Assembly (NCBI GenBank): GCA_003586115.2
Contig: QVOM02000023.1
Coordinates: 7,014,583 to 7,078,582, forward strand
Source: Salvator merianae
Lineage: Eukaryota > Chordata > Lepidosauria > Squamata > Teiidae
DNA: 64,000 bases
Direction of reading: 5' to 3'
Part shown: piece after piece, positions 47,906-60,300 of the stretch
Layout of the letters: the number at the start of each line of letters is the position of its first letter
How positions within the stretch are numbered: the stretch's first letter is position 1
Translations under genes and position numbers: made by a program
The notes under the pieces: generated by a model
The model's database searches: none
Told to the model about the DNA's origin: nothing
What the model saw: the letters and a program-made list of their open reading frames with translations, nothing else

Positions 47906-48876
47906 AACCAGGTGCCCTTATTTGCACCTATAATCCAAATTTCGTTCTCAATTCTATCAAAACACGTTCAGGAACATAAAAAGGATGTTTCAGTAATCAT
48001 GTGGACCTATCATGGAGTTTTCTTCCTGGGTTTTTCTTTCCATTTTCTCCAGCCTCAACCTATGTGAGCACAAAAATGGGATGCTGTTGCAGCTGTAAAG
48101 ATAGTGACGATGATTATGATGACCAGTGGCAACATTCATCGCAGTACAACAGAGGTAATGGGGCCCGTGTGGAATGGAGCAGGACCATTTGCTGGATGTT
48201 CCTGAACGACAAACTCTCAACATTCCGTGTCATTGGCTGGTTCTTGTGGAATCACGGGAGGGCCATCGTTTCACCAGACCTCCTCTGGACCATCCTTCAC
48301 CCAGGGATGGACTTCCAAATTAAGGATGTGCCACAATTTCAAGGGATGTCCACCTCAAAAAAAAAAAAAAAATCTCAGAAAATGTAGAATAGTTTCCACT
48401 CCACTTCAATGGAGTTCTGGTCAGCCAAGGGACAGGATCAGCAATGACTGAGTGTCAGATCAGCTGATCTCCTGTCTCCAGAATCAACCATCTAACTGGC
48501 ATGATGGGCATTTTGATGACCACCGCACCCTTGTGCCAGTTGAAGTCCCAAAATACCGGGCCAGATTGCCCAACTTCCAGATCAATTTCCAACCTCTTTC
48601 CAGCAGATCCAATAACGGAATTTGGCTTCTGGAGGTGGGTTACATCTGCAGTAGCATTCCAAGGAGCACAGGGAGGTGAAGTCCAAAGTCTCTTTGTCCC
48701 TGTGCTGGCCTACACATATGCTGCTCTGAAACAACCCAAGAAGGGACTCCAGGTGGATGCAGTGCCTGAGTCCAACTTCTATGTCTGGTCACTTCAAAAG
48801 CAGAGCCTGCGTTCCAACTCAGTTTTAATAGCTTTTGTCCAGATTACGGATGGCTGGTGGTTCCACTGGAAGGAAG
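47906..48876 (+). other. Unassigned block with open frames upstream of a possible LTR
   Basis: Frames 48001-48387 and 48501-48914 (128 and 137 codons) lie next to each other on the + strand. The second ends in a Trp-rich WWFHWKEVLHLGG tail inside the LTR-like segment. No motif allows assignment to gag, pol or env, or to a host gene. A degraded retroelement body is the likeliest reading. Confidence 0.3.
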
Positions 48877-49188
48877 TGTTACATTTAGGTGGAAAGGAGT
48901 ATAATTGGTTATAGCCTGGTGCGCCACCACAAGCCTTGTTAAACTGCAGAGGCAAACACTCTCATTGGCTAATTGATGTATATCTCGTATATAGTTAATA
49001 TGTGGTGGGAACCCATCCCATTGGTTTAGCCATGGTTCAGAATTCTAAATAAGTGTGGATTCAGGCTGGAGAAGTTGCTTCAGTCAAGCCTCAGTTGCTA
49101 TTGTTCTTTAGAGCTGAATAAATCACTAGATTCTACATTTTCACTAAATTCATTTCTGTCTAGAGACAGGCCTCACAGTTCTGTTACA
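48877..49188 (+). mobile_element. Possible solo LTR
   Basis: About 312 bp beginning and ending with TGTTACA. Inside are CATTGGCTAATTG and CCATTGGTTTAG (CCAAT-like), and GCTGAATAAATCACTAG as a poly(A) signal followed by TCTAGAGACAGGCCTCACAG. TG/CA borders, promoter-like and poly(A)-like parts in the right order suggest an LTR. No second copy in the window confirms the borders. Confidence 0.4.
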
Positions 49189-50124
49189 CATAAAAAAGGG
49201 TTATGAAGCAACAGTGTGTTCCTGGACTGCAGAGTTTGCTTTCCAGTACACTCCCCAGCAGACCTGGCTTTCTAGGGAATGTCCTGGCCTCAGAGTTCCT
49301 GCACCTGGCCAGCCTGTACCCTGGAGAGCTCCAGCAGAGACTGCTTTAAAGTGGCCCCACACACAGCCCAGTCTTGGTCCTCATGCCTGCTCCTAACATG
49401 CAGACAACTTCCAGGGCCATTTCTGGGGCCATGCGGTGCTGTCTCTGACCTGCAAATGTGAGGCCAGGGAACTTTTGTTCCACAGCTTCGAAGCTAGGTT
49501 GGGACTGGACAGGTGTCATGTTGATGGTCGCTATCATACTCCAGTGATGCCCACTACGTACTTGGCTCAGAAACTTTTCTAGGTTAGGGGAAACCTCCAC
49601 AGCACACATCTAGGAAGTGCATGAAGAATGTACCGTGGGTTTTAGCGTGACACTTTAGCCACAATACTACACCAGCTCCCTCATTAGATAGACCACCTGC
49701 TGCGCTATGATTCCACATCTGAAACCTGACAATTATTTCTTACTCTTCTTTCTCCCCTTAGATCGGATAATGTTACAGCTAAAACCGCCGGGGCCACCTA
49801 GACCATGTAATGCGATGACATTCCCAGGTGGCCCTCCTGGAGCATGAGGAAGATAGATGGCAGGATGCCCCCTTTTTTTTGTTGTGGGACAACATGCTAT
49901 TCCTCCTTGAAAACCCCCCAAATCACTAGATCGACAAGTAGAACTTCTGCAGAATCACAGAGAATCGTGACGACAGGTTCACAAACTCCGCACTGATTGG
50001 AAATGAATATGTCTGAATTTTCCCCAGTCTGTGATGCTAGTAGACAGATAAGCTCGCAAATTATAATGCAAAGTTGTGATCATTAAAAATAAAAAAGGTT
50101 TTATACTGGCGGTGGTTTCTGTTG
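49189..50124. other. Intergenic, no gene seen
   Basis: Contains a small inverted repeat at 49787-49836 (GGGGCCACCT against AGGTGGCCC). Frames at 49214-49461 lack a domain. Confidence 0.45.
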
Positions 50125-50440
50125 AACGCCCTGCTCAATGCTGGATTCACTAAACCATCCCAGACAGATGTCTGTCCAGCCTCTCCTTGAAGACCTCCAA
50201 TGAAGGAGAGCTCACCAGCTCCTGTGGCAGCCTATTCCATTGACTGATGGTCTTTACTGTCAGGAAGTTTTTTCTAATACCTAGTCTGTATCAACTCTCT
50301 TGAAGTTTCATTCTGTTGTTTCTAGTTCTTTCTTCTACAAGGAAAAGTCTCTCTCCAATTGCTGGCCAATTTCACCAATCCTTCTCCACTAGCTTCTATT
50401 CTCTGATGTTGAGTATAGCTTAGGTATTTAAATAAATGCA
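50125..50440 (-). mobile_element. CR1 LINE 3' region
   Basis: Matches the CR1 fragment at 10060-10180 (CCCAGACAGATGTCTG, CCAGCCTCTCCTTGAAGACC, CAACCTATTCCATTGA type phrases) and extends further through GTCAGGAAGTTTTTTCTAAT and GAAGTTTCATTCTG. The far 3' octamers are missing. Confidence 0.88.
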
Positions 50441-51178
50441 GTACAGTGGGCTGGTAAGTCTTTGGAATTTACTTCTGCTACTCCCCACTGTTCATAGGGA
50501 TATATAAACAAGCTGTCAGAATACTGGAGGGAAAAGTTGAGGGAGTTACAAGAGAATGTGAATTTGCAGGAACAGCCATGCATTAGAAAGTGAAACCCAC
50601 ATACAATTCAGGAAGGTCCATCTATGAGCTACAACATCTTCTCAAGTACAAATCCCTACAGATTTTGCATATACGCAGCTGTGAATCCGTCAGTCTTGAT
50701 GTTTCTGCTTGAAAGATTTCAGGAAGCAAGGTCTTTGCAACTGAACATCTTACAACCCAATGAGACATGGTGTCCTTTTCTGCATCGGCATACTGCGTGA
50801 ATAAAATCTTGTAGTGTATTAACAACAGCATCAACAAACAGCAGAACGAAACACTGAAATGTAAATTCAAGCAGAGTGATCTGTTGACATCCTCTCGTGA
50901 CCTCGATGTTGGTCCAAGATTTTGCAGAATGGCCCATAACTGTGACTGGACAATTCCAAGATGAATAGGTGTGGATTTGTGTTCATTGTTGAGTTGCTCT
51001 TAAAAAAAAAAAAAAAGTGAGGAAGAAGTCCGTAGGGAAACAATAAAAGCAGCTGATAGTCCTCTCCAGTATGGAGAACAAGCCATCCTTTCCACTAGTT
51101 GCAGGTCTTAGCTCCTTTCTGGTTCAATGGTGGTCTGGTGTTATAAGAATGGCAAAGCACTTCTTCCATTTCCAGGGG
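50441..51178. other. Downstream of the TMEM268 stop
   Basis: On the - strand this would be the TMEM268 3' UTR or flank. No canonical AATAAA for that strand was found close to the stop. A poly-A run at 51003-51015 lies on the + strand. Confidence 0.45.
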
Positions 51179-51358
51179 TTACCCTGACTTGAACCAAGAG
51201 CACCTCTGTCCCAGCACTGCAATCTCAACAAATTGACAAAGGCACAGGACACGGCCATGGACTAGATGCCGTTCTGCAGACGCCTTGGGAAGCTGGCTGG
51301 TGACCAGAAGTCTGACGTAATTGCTGCTGAAGATTGTCAACAGCTGCTGGGCCACCAT
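51179..51358 (-). CDS. TMEM268: TMEM268 coding exon 8 (last)
   Basis: After acceptor CTCCTTTCAG the exon reads 59 codons from MVAQQLL to a stop. It contains SSNYVRLLVTSQLPKA, the most conserved C-terminal string of the family, then CLCQFVEIAVLGQRC, matching the C-P-C-Q-L-I-E-A end segment of human. Residues 286-344. Confidence 0.93.
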   Translation of the reverse strand: MVAQQLLTIFSSNYVRLLVTSQLPKASAERHLVHGRVLCLCQFVEIAVLGQRCSWFKSG

Positions 51359-54300
51359 CTGAAAGGAGACAAGTATCAACATTCATTTACGACAATGGTA
51401 CACAGGGAGATCAGATCATTGAACTACCTACATTCATTTTGTCTGGATTCAATAGCTAATATGCATTATCTCAGGTCCTGCTTAACCCCAGTTCCAATCA
51501 GTATTTGTCTACCATGGACCTCTTGGCCCTGCCAGGAAGAACTTTTGGAAATGAGTCTGCTTGAAGAGTCCTGTTGGTTTCTTAAAGCTAGGCTGTGAAA
51601 TGCTGGCGGTCCTTGGTGTTGCCCCAGGATCTAAGACCCAGATGTTGGACAATCTTGTCTAAGAAAGAGGTAAGGCCCTGTCTAGTGGTGCTGGGCTACA
51701 GGTGTCTACAGATCATGAGAATAGTTACATGATATGAGAAAGTTAGGCTAGTGGCAGAGTTGGGTTTCTTGATTTTTCCTTTTGGCACTGAATCAATCAA
51801 TTAGTCATCTGTTCTGTCTGATTTTCCTCCCCTTGGTGCACATTTATACGGATTCAGTGACTCTCCACATTATTTCTGTAGTTCAACCAGACATATGTGT
51901 CATTTCAGAGAATTCTCTACACTTTGCAAAGACAGCGAATTTAAGAGTCTAGACTTAATAGCCCTGCAACAGGGTTGGGACGCTTTCCAAAGCATTACAT
52001 AAAACTTCACTTTAGGGTTGGTATGCAGAAGCCAGCGGTAGGGGAGAAGAGGCTGATCTTTTAGCTGGAAACTTCATTTCGATCCTGCCAAATTGCATTT
52101 TGATTGGCAGGGGCTCAAAATGCATTCGATTAAAATAAATTATAGGCTTCCAACCAAAGCCTTCCTCTCAGTCCTTCCAGTTCTGATGCATGGACCACCA
52201 AAGTTTGCTTCAAAATGAAGATTCTGCTGTGAACTTAAGAACAATTCCCGTTTATTCTGCTGAGTGGGGTCCAAGCATTTACCCTGAAGTCTTGTGCTGA
52301 AGATGCCACCTACATGTACATTCCAGCTCGGAAAATCTTAGAGGACATGCCCCTGAGTACAGAGAGTACAGTGCAATATCCAAAAATAAAGATTTTCCCT
52401 TTCTTACTGCCTCACCAATAGGGGAAAAAATCTATACGCTTCCTGCCACTTAGCTTTCCTTTTCTCTTTTTAAAGAAGTTGACTACCCAAAGAAAGACAC
52501 AACTTTTGGCCAAGAGAGTCTTACGTCTGGGGCTTCATCTGAGACAAGTTGCAGGAGCTGGTGGCAGGTCAGGGCACCTCTGTTACTGTTCCGTCTCTCA
52601 GTCAGCAGTGGTGTCTCTTCCAAAGGATCAGCTGTGGTTTCTTCTGCACTTGGAAGGACGGCCATCTCTAGGATGATGCATAACTCATTGAGGTGGTTCT
52701 TTAGAGCAGACTGAAATGGAGGGAGCAGATGACAGAGAGTAATTCTTCTATGGCCAGAGGGATTCGGCTTATAGTGGTCAGCCAAATATAAATTGTTTAA
52801 CCCTAGGCACAGGTGCATTAGGACTGGATGAAACTCAAGAACTTTTCCTTCCAGCTGTCTCTATGCTTGTCCAAATTGTGGCATCACTTTCAGTTTTCTA
52901 AGCCAGATGACACTTACGGCTGTTCAGCCTACAATATGCCCCCTCCACCCTTGCCCCATTTTGGCTCCTTAGAGGATGGGGATGGATGTAATAAATATAC
53001 AACTGTGGGATGGAACTGTGCCACCACCCTGAACTAGGCTGTGATCCAACCACTCCTAAATAGCCCTCCTTGGACCTTGAAGAGTGTTCCAACTATCAGC
53101 CAGTTGCAAACACCCGTTTCTTGGGCAAGGTGTTGGAGAGAGTGGTTGCTGTGCAGTTGCAAGCATTCTTGGAAGAAACCAACTATCTAGACCCAATTCA
53201 ATATGAGTCCCCAAACCTGGATTGGGGACAGAATCAGCTTTGGTCACCCTGATGGATGAACTTTTGAGGGAGAGACACAGGGAGAGAGCAACTCTGTTGA
53301 TCCTCCCTGATCTTTCAGTGGCCTTCAATAGCATCAGTCATGATACCCTTTTGGATTGACTCCAGGAGACGGGAATGGGGGAGTGATCCTGTAAAAGTGG
53401 CATTGGGTGACTATAACTGTGCCTGAAGGCTGAGTTATAGAGTCCCCTAGGATACGTTTTTGTCAGGAGTGGTCAGCAGGAGCTTTGAAGTTGAATCTCA
53501 TCAATACTCGATGACACTCAGCAAAATTTCTCCACAACATTTCAATCTGCAGATACTCTGCCTGACAGGAGTTAGAGTTCAAACCACCTTGTGAACATCA
53601 GGTTTATTTATTTATTTATTTGCATTTTAATCTCGCCCTGGACCCAGAGGTTGACAGACAGCAGCTCATAGCTGTCCAGCTCACAGCACTGCTATTACCG
53701 CTCTTACAATTCCCCATTGCTCTTGCAAAGCACAGCCTAGAAAGGAAAAACACCCAGCCTAACTCACCTGCTGATTTCTTTTCATTTCTGACAAAGAGTC
53801 TGCCAGGGATCGAACACATGGCTCCATGTTGAAATGTACAAACCATAACTGTCAAACAGGGAAAATGTCAAGGAAAATAGAGAACAGAGTAAGCCTATAA
53901 TTTCATGCATTTGAGGAGCAATCCCCAGACCAAAAGCAGGAGGACAATGCATCAGGAGAAGACTTCAGTGAGGTGCCTTCCTGTGATTTGACGGGTGCTC
54001 AGCTGTGGCTCTTCAAATGCTTCTGAACTGTAGCTTCTGACATTCTGTAAGACTCAATGTGAGAATAGTAATTCTGGAAAAAACACAGCTGAGCACTCCT
54101 GTAACACAGGGAGATTTTCAATTGGATTCTCATTCTTCCGATGCCATCTTCATGGATGTATTCCACAAGCTCTCGCCAGTGGACTCCACAGCCACGTCAC
54201 TCATATTCAAATTTCAGTTCTGGATCTATTTTGCAGAGTTCAGACACTTTGCACAGTAGATAATGAGTTACTGCAGTAGCAGGTCATAGTAACCTTTACT

Positions 54301-57300
54301 GATATGATGCTTTTTGAGATATGATGGATTTATCCACACCAGCCACTGTGCCCAGTTATTTTAGCCCCTAGCTAGAACAGGCATGCTGGTAACGATGGGT
54401 CAGACATAAATATTTTTTAAAAATTTATAAAGAAAAGCGGAGGGAGCCATTTTTATAAAATTGCAGTTGAATTTGTTCTTCAACTGAATTTTTCACTCAG
54501 CCCTAAGAAATGGCTTACATCTACATGATTTTTTTTTAAATGTCAGCAATTTGAACTGCTGTCAAATTTGTGACACATTGCAGGTAGGAGTCTGGTGTTA
54601 TTTGGAAGAAACTAGGTTAACTGGTCTAAATCATTAGGGCAGATTAGAAATTAATAAACCCTTCAAACTTTCTTTCTCACAACTTTTTCATACTTCCAAT
54701 CCAAAGTTCAGTTCTCCACATATGCACCTCATTTTTCAAATTTTCAAGTTTAACTTAAAAGAAAAAAAACAATCATACACACTTTTTAGACACAGTATGG
54801 TCTACTATAAGGAACGTCATGTTTTTTCCCAGTATAGCATCTTTTTACATACAGCTTTGCTTATCCCAATAATAAGGATCAGATCAATTTTATATGGCCT
54901 TCCTATTGTTATGTTATTTGGATGTTATTACATTATTTGGATGTTATGTCTCACCAGGTAGCCTGAAATATGTCATTTAAGAAAGGACCTGATTGAAGTA
55001 TATAAAATCATGCACAGTATGGAAAAGGTGGATAGATCTTTGGATTCTCCAATTCATTCTCTGATTTCTTCTTATCATGCCCTGACAGACAGGAATTAGC
55101 TAATCTTTCTCACAGAAAGGATACTTGTGGGCTGCTGTGAAGCTTGTCTGAGAAATCTGTGACTCCCACAATGAACTGATTTTTCATGAATGCTTCATTC
55201 GCAGCTGACAATCTCATGTCAGTGTTCACATTCATCTAATAAGTGAGAAACAGGAGAAAAGTTGTTGAAATGTCACAACATTTGGACTCTCAATGGAGAT
55301 AGAATTCACCTGTATAATATATTAGGCAACATCCTACTGACATAGGTTTTGTCATATCTTAGAAATAATTTTGATAATCATCTGCAAACAGGTATGGATA
55401 CTTTATTAAATTTACTATTGGAATGGCCTCCAATAACTTCAGGGGAAGCAAAAATAATAATCCCACAACAATCTAATCTAATAGTAAGGACCCAGGGCAG
55501 GTTTCTGCTGACCTCTAAGGTGCTCACAGAGATCCCCGAATGGAGGAGTTTCTCTCTAGCTTCTTCATCCACATCAACACCACAAGGGGAGGACCTCAAA
55601 GACAGAAGAAGAGTGTGATGCTTCCAATCCTTAGACATGGAAATGTCAGTAACTCAATCGGTAAGTCTTCCAGGTGAAACTATCAATCTTCAATAGCTAT
55701 CTTCTTTATAGTTGCCTCTTCTCATGCTCCCAAACTGCAGGGAACATGGAAGCACTGCAGAGCCTTGTAATCCAGAACATTTGCTCTTGCGTGTAGTGTC
55801 TTTTTTTCATCACATACCTCGCCCTCTCACTACTATATGGTACCAGAGACAATATGAGTGTGAAGCTTGATTACCAGAACTAGCCGCGCTATTCTCCAAT
55901 GTATTTAACCGGCTGATTAGTCTGTTTTTTCTTGTTTCTGGTAACATATATTCCTTATTCTGCAAATACTCTGGCTGTTTCTAAGAAATAGGGAAACAAT
56001 TGCCTGATGGATAGTTCTTGGCAGTCATTGTTTTCCTCCCAGGATACCTTGGAGCAGCACTACGGTAAAGACATCCTGGGAAAACAGGAAGTGCCCAACA
56101 GAGCAGAGAGATGGATGAAGGATGAAATGGAACAGAGTTTGATAAAGAGAAAAAAAAATCCGCTCAAAAATATTTATGATTCACGGCATTTGCTAAACAA
56201 ATTGAATACTAAAATGAATCTTGAAATCTGGTAGACAATGTGGAAGTGGTCAGCGGATTCATGTCCATCCGCTTCTTACCTTATTTTGGTGACCATGAAT
56301 TATAAGTCTGATGACCACGGCTGCCGCTACAGCCAACCCAGTGACCAAGATGCTGATTTCCCAGGATTTTGCTATAGAATATATTTGCAAGGTGGAATAC
56401 AGATTGATCCAGAAAGTCATGTAAACAACCTGGAGGATCAACGAGAGACGGAATATGAGACAGTGTGTTTTCATTCTGGACTTACCAACCCACAAAGGAA
56501 AAGTAAATGGTTGGATCAAGAACACACAACCAGTGACTGAGGTCAAGCTAGCCAAAATATAGTGAGTGAGTCTAGTAGCACCTTAGACACTAACAAAGAA
56601 AAAGAACTTGGCAGCATGGGCTTCCATAGACTAAGCCTACTTCATCAGATGCATGGAATGAAGACACATCTGATGAAGTAGGCATGGTCTACGAAAGCTC
56701 AGGTTTGTTAGCAAACCTAACCCGAGAAAGCGGCCCAGGGGAAGCCAGTCAACTAGAGCTCTGAGGAGCTCCTGGCAGGAGAAGCAGCCCTGCTTCTGAG
56801 TAGACTAGGCAGATCAGATCACTTCCCCCTGTGTAAAGCCTCCAATGGGGTATCACAACAGGTGGCGGCCCGTCGCTTTAAGGGTGGGTGTTCAGAACCT
56901 GTGGGAAGGGGACGATCACTGGTTGTGGGCCTTCCAGGCCTCCGTACTGTCACAGCTGCAACAGTACAGGGGCCCGGAGGCCCCGCGGCCAGCAATCGCC
57001 TCCTTCGTGCACATTCCGAACACCTGTCCTTAAAGCAACAGGCCATCGCTGATCACAACCCTATTAATGGGGCAGGGGTGCAATTATGGTGCCAAGCATC
57101 CTGCTCATTTGGCACTTGTGTCTCTGTCATGTTTTTCCTGAAATGCAGCAGACAAAGATGGGAGGAGTGGAAAGACAGGCCACGTTATCACTCTCTGCTA
57201 GCTGCATTCCTTCCTTCTTTGCCACCAATGGCACTGACTTCCTCCCTCTAGCATGTCTCCCTTCCTCCTTTACATTGAGGGGTGCTACACATCCCCTATA

Positions 57301-60300
57301 CGTCTTTTGTGTAACACAAGTCTTCCTACCACAGCAATGATGATCCCAAAGGCTTGGGAGGTGTAGAACAGGTGTCTTCTCACTTCAGGCACCAGCACTG
57401 CCCCTTGAATTAAATGTTTCCACTGGTCAACGGTCATCTAGTGGGATAGCAAGAGCTTGGTCATTTCATTGTACGCTAATAGTGTTCACAATTTAACACA
57501 TCGTTATGCTTGCTTAGCTTCAAAGACAAGCAGAACCAGGGAAAGCGTATCTAGGGAATGCTGAAAATTTAAAGAAAACACTGCAGTCAAGGACTGTGGT
57601 GTGAAATTGGATCTTCTGTTTCTTCTCTGCTTCTTCCTCTTTCCCTCACCCTGGTGACCATAATAATCATCTTTCTACTCGTACTTGTTCACTTGGACAA
57701 AACCTGTTGGGCAATAATATAAGAAGTGCCCTACTGGACTTGACCAATTGGCCATCTAGTCCAGCAGTCTGTTCTCACATTAATCAACCAGCTGCTCATA
57801 ATGGTTTTCTTAGCAGTGCTCTATCTGTTGTGCAACTCAACTAGAGGTGAAGTCCTACCTGGATCCCCAAGGTCTTCAGTCTCTCTATCCACAGATCCAA
57901 ATCCAAAGGCCTGGAAAAACTGGGCTCGTGGGCTGTGACAACCAGAAGAACGTCTCCATTGAGTGGCTCTGGAATGCAAAGTTATGGAATACTCAGCATT
58001 AGTCTCACAAAGTTGCTGCAACTCAGTTGTGGTATGAGTGGAAGTCTGCTTGTGTACCAAGATCCCTGGGCATTGAGGCAAACAAAGGCCCAGAAGTTAC
58101 CCTGGAAGTTGGGGCCTTATATCCAGTACATGGTTCAAAATTCTGATCAAGGAATTGATGTGCAGGTGGGATGCAATCCAAATGCTTTCTATGCATTTGG
58201 CAACCTGAAGGCAACCTTGGACTAAAACCAAGTGGCTTGCCAGTTGTTCTCCAAAAGAGGAGAGGGACTTAACAGAGGGACTTAAGATAGCAGCTTCCAC
58301 TGTTTAGAGAGGAAGAAACTATATTGTGGGGCAAACTCTGGCCATTGCCAGAAACAACCTCTCAGCGATGGTTCAAAACAAAAAGGATTTATTCATAACA
58401 ATGAAACAATCCATGCATCTAACTCTTGCCAAGTGCACCTTTCCATATGTACACACCTTAATTTATATTCTTTGCAATATTCACAGTGTATCTCCTTCCC
58501 TATTTTTGGACCAATTGGGTTTCTACCTGACTGTCACCCCACTGTTTTCATGGTTTAAACATGGTGAAAATGTGAAAATGCAACAAATATTTCATTTTTG
58601 CAAAAGAAGAGGCTGTTTCATTCTGATCAGAAACTGAAAATGTGAAAACAGTCGTTTTCGTTTCGATGCGAACATGAAATTTCGTATGAATTTTTGAATG
58701 TGAATCGAAATTTGCACATCCCTTCCACAGTGTTATTTTTCCCTCCGAAACCTGGGTGTCTTAGGTCAGCCAGGATTCATTATGGCAGGAAGGGGAATGG
58801 CTGCCAGACGTGTATTAATTTTCAGTTCCAAAAATATCATTTTCCCCATATGGAACCATTGCATTAGGTTTGCTTTATTGTTTTGTTCCATTTTAGGTTC
58901 AAATGTAGCCTCTGAGTTTCATCAATATGACAGCCTCTAAATTTTTCAGACTATAACTCACATTATTCCCAATCATTGGTCATTCTCTCAAAGGCTGAAG
59001 GAAATGGTCTAAAAATGTTAAAGAATTAAAGATGTACAGGGAAGAGGTTTGGAGTTTTGTCTCAGACTCAATAAAATGGACACCCACGCAAAAAATCAGA
59101 ATGTTACAAATATTCTTTTGGGACACTGGGGGTGTTCCTGAAAACCCTCTGAATGTTCCGAGTATTCCAGGAATAAAATAATTCCAAGTCCCCGTTCTCT
59201 CGGAAGCAGGATTGTAGGATCCCCCAAGTACATTGATTGGTAAGACACAATGGGTGGTAATTACTATTTAACTAACAAAAAGATTAGCCAGTCAAGGGCT
59301 TTTAAAAATTCCCCTTAATTAGCAAAAATGAACTGAAGCCAAAAGGGCGAAAAAACCCCAAAAACATAACTTCCTAATTTACAACAGGCCTGTTTCGTTC
59401 CAAATTCAGGGCAAGTCCCTTTTTGAAGGGACATTTAGTTCCGCATTCAAAATGTTCTGAATTTGGAATGTGTTTCACCCTGTTTTGCATACTGCGTGGT
59501 GCAATCAAAGATTACAAAAGTCCTAGTCTGGCTACCCCTGTTTAATAGCCACTGTGGTTTTTATCCTTAATCCATTCCTAGCTAGCTGTACCATGAGCAG
59601 ATAAGGAGAAGCCTTGCTGGATCAGCCCACAACCCATTTAATCTAGCATCCTGTCTTACACAGTGGCCCACCAATTGCTTCTGGGCATCTCAAGCAGAAG
59701 ATGAAGGCAAAACCTTCACCTGCTCTTGACTCCCTTGCAAATGGCCTTTAGAGGCATCCTGCCTGTCTCTCCAGCCTGAAGGCAGAGTTTAGACATTCAT
59801 TCTAGTAGCCATTGATACACCTGAACTCCATGAATTTATCCAACCCCTTCTTAAAGCCATCCAAACTAGTGGCTATTCCCCCCACTCTGGTAGTAAATTC
59901 CCTAGACTGGTGATCCTCTGGGTGAAAAACTACCTCTCCTTGCCAGTCCGCATATCAGCTTCACAGAGTGACACCTGGTTGGGGATGCCAGCACCTACAC
60001 ATTAGGGTCAAATTTTCACCCAACCATGCCATGCAAGTGTAAGCAGCCCTCCCTTCATTGGGCTTAAACATCTAAATGGTCACTTAAAAGGACAGGGCAC
60101 CTTCCGAGTGGGAAATCCTGCCCTCTCCTCAGTGAGTCCTGTCTCCTACCACAGGGCAACATCAAGGGTTCAGGACAGGGGACAAACTGATCCTTTGTCC
60201 TGGTGCAATCTCCTTTGCCACAAAGTGACTAAGATGGACATCCGGACATGGTCTTAATATTTCTTGGAAAAGAGACTCGAGCTACATGTGTGGGACTTGT

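Noticed and set aside
48001..48387. Cysteine-rich MGCCCSCKD frame as a small gene
   Set aside because: No family match, no splice context, and it ends in a poly-A run; more likely degraded retroelement sequence.
49733..49921. Gly/Pro-rich collagen-like peptide
   Set aside because: The GGPPG runs arise from a short GGGGCCACCT/AGGTGGCCC inverted repeat; there is no Gly-X-Y periodicity.
33545..51000. A second TNF ligand gene in the intergenic gap
   Set aside because: No G-x-Y-F-x-Y-S-Q or F-G-A-F-L motif occurs in the frames I inspected on either strand.
55378..55638. Candidate extra TMEM268 exon on the - strand
   Set aside because: It has passable splice-like borders, but the real exon is at 55125-55235, which matches the family and keeps phase. 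This peptide does not match.
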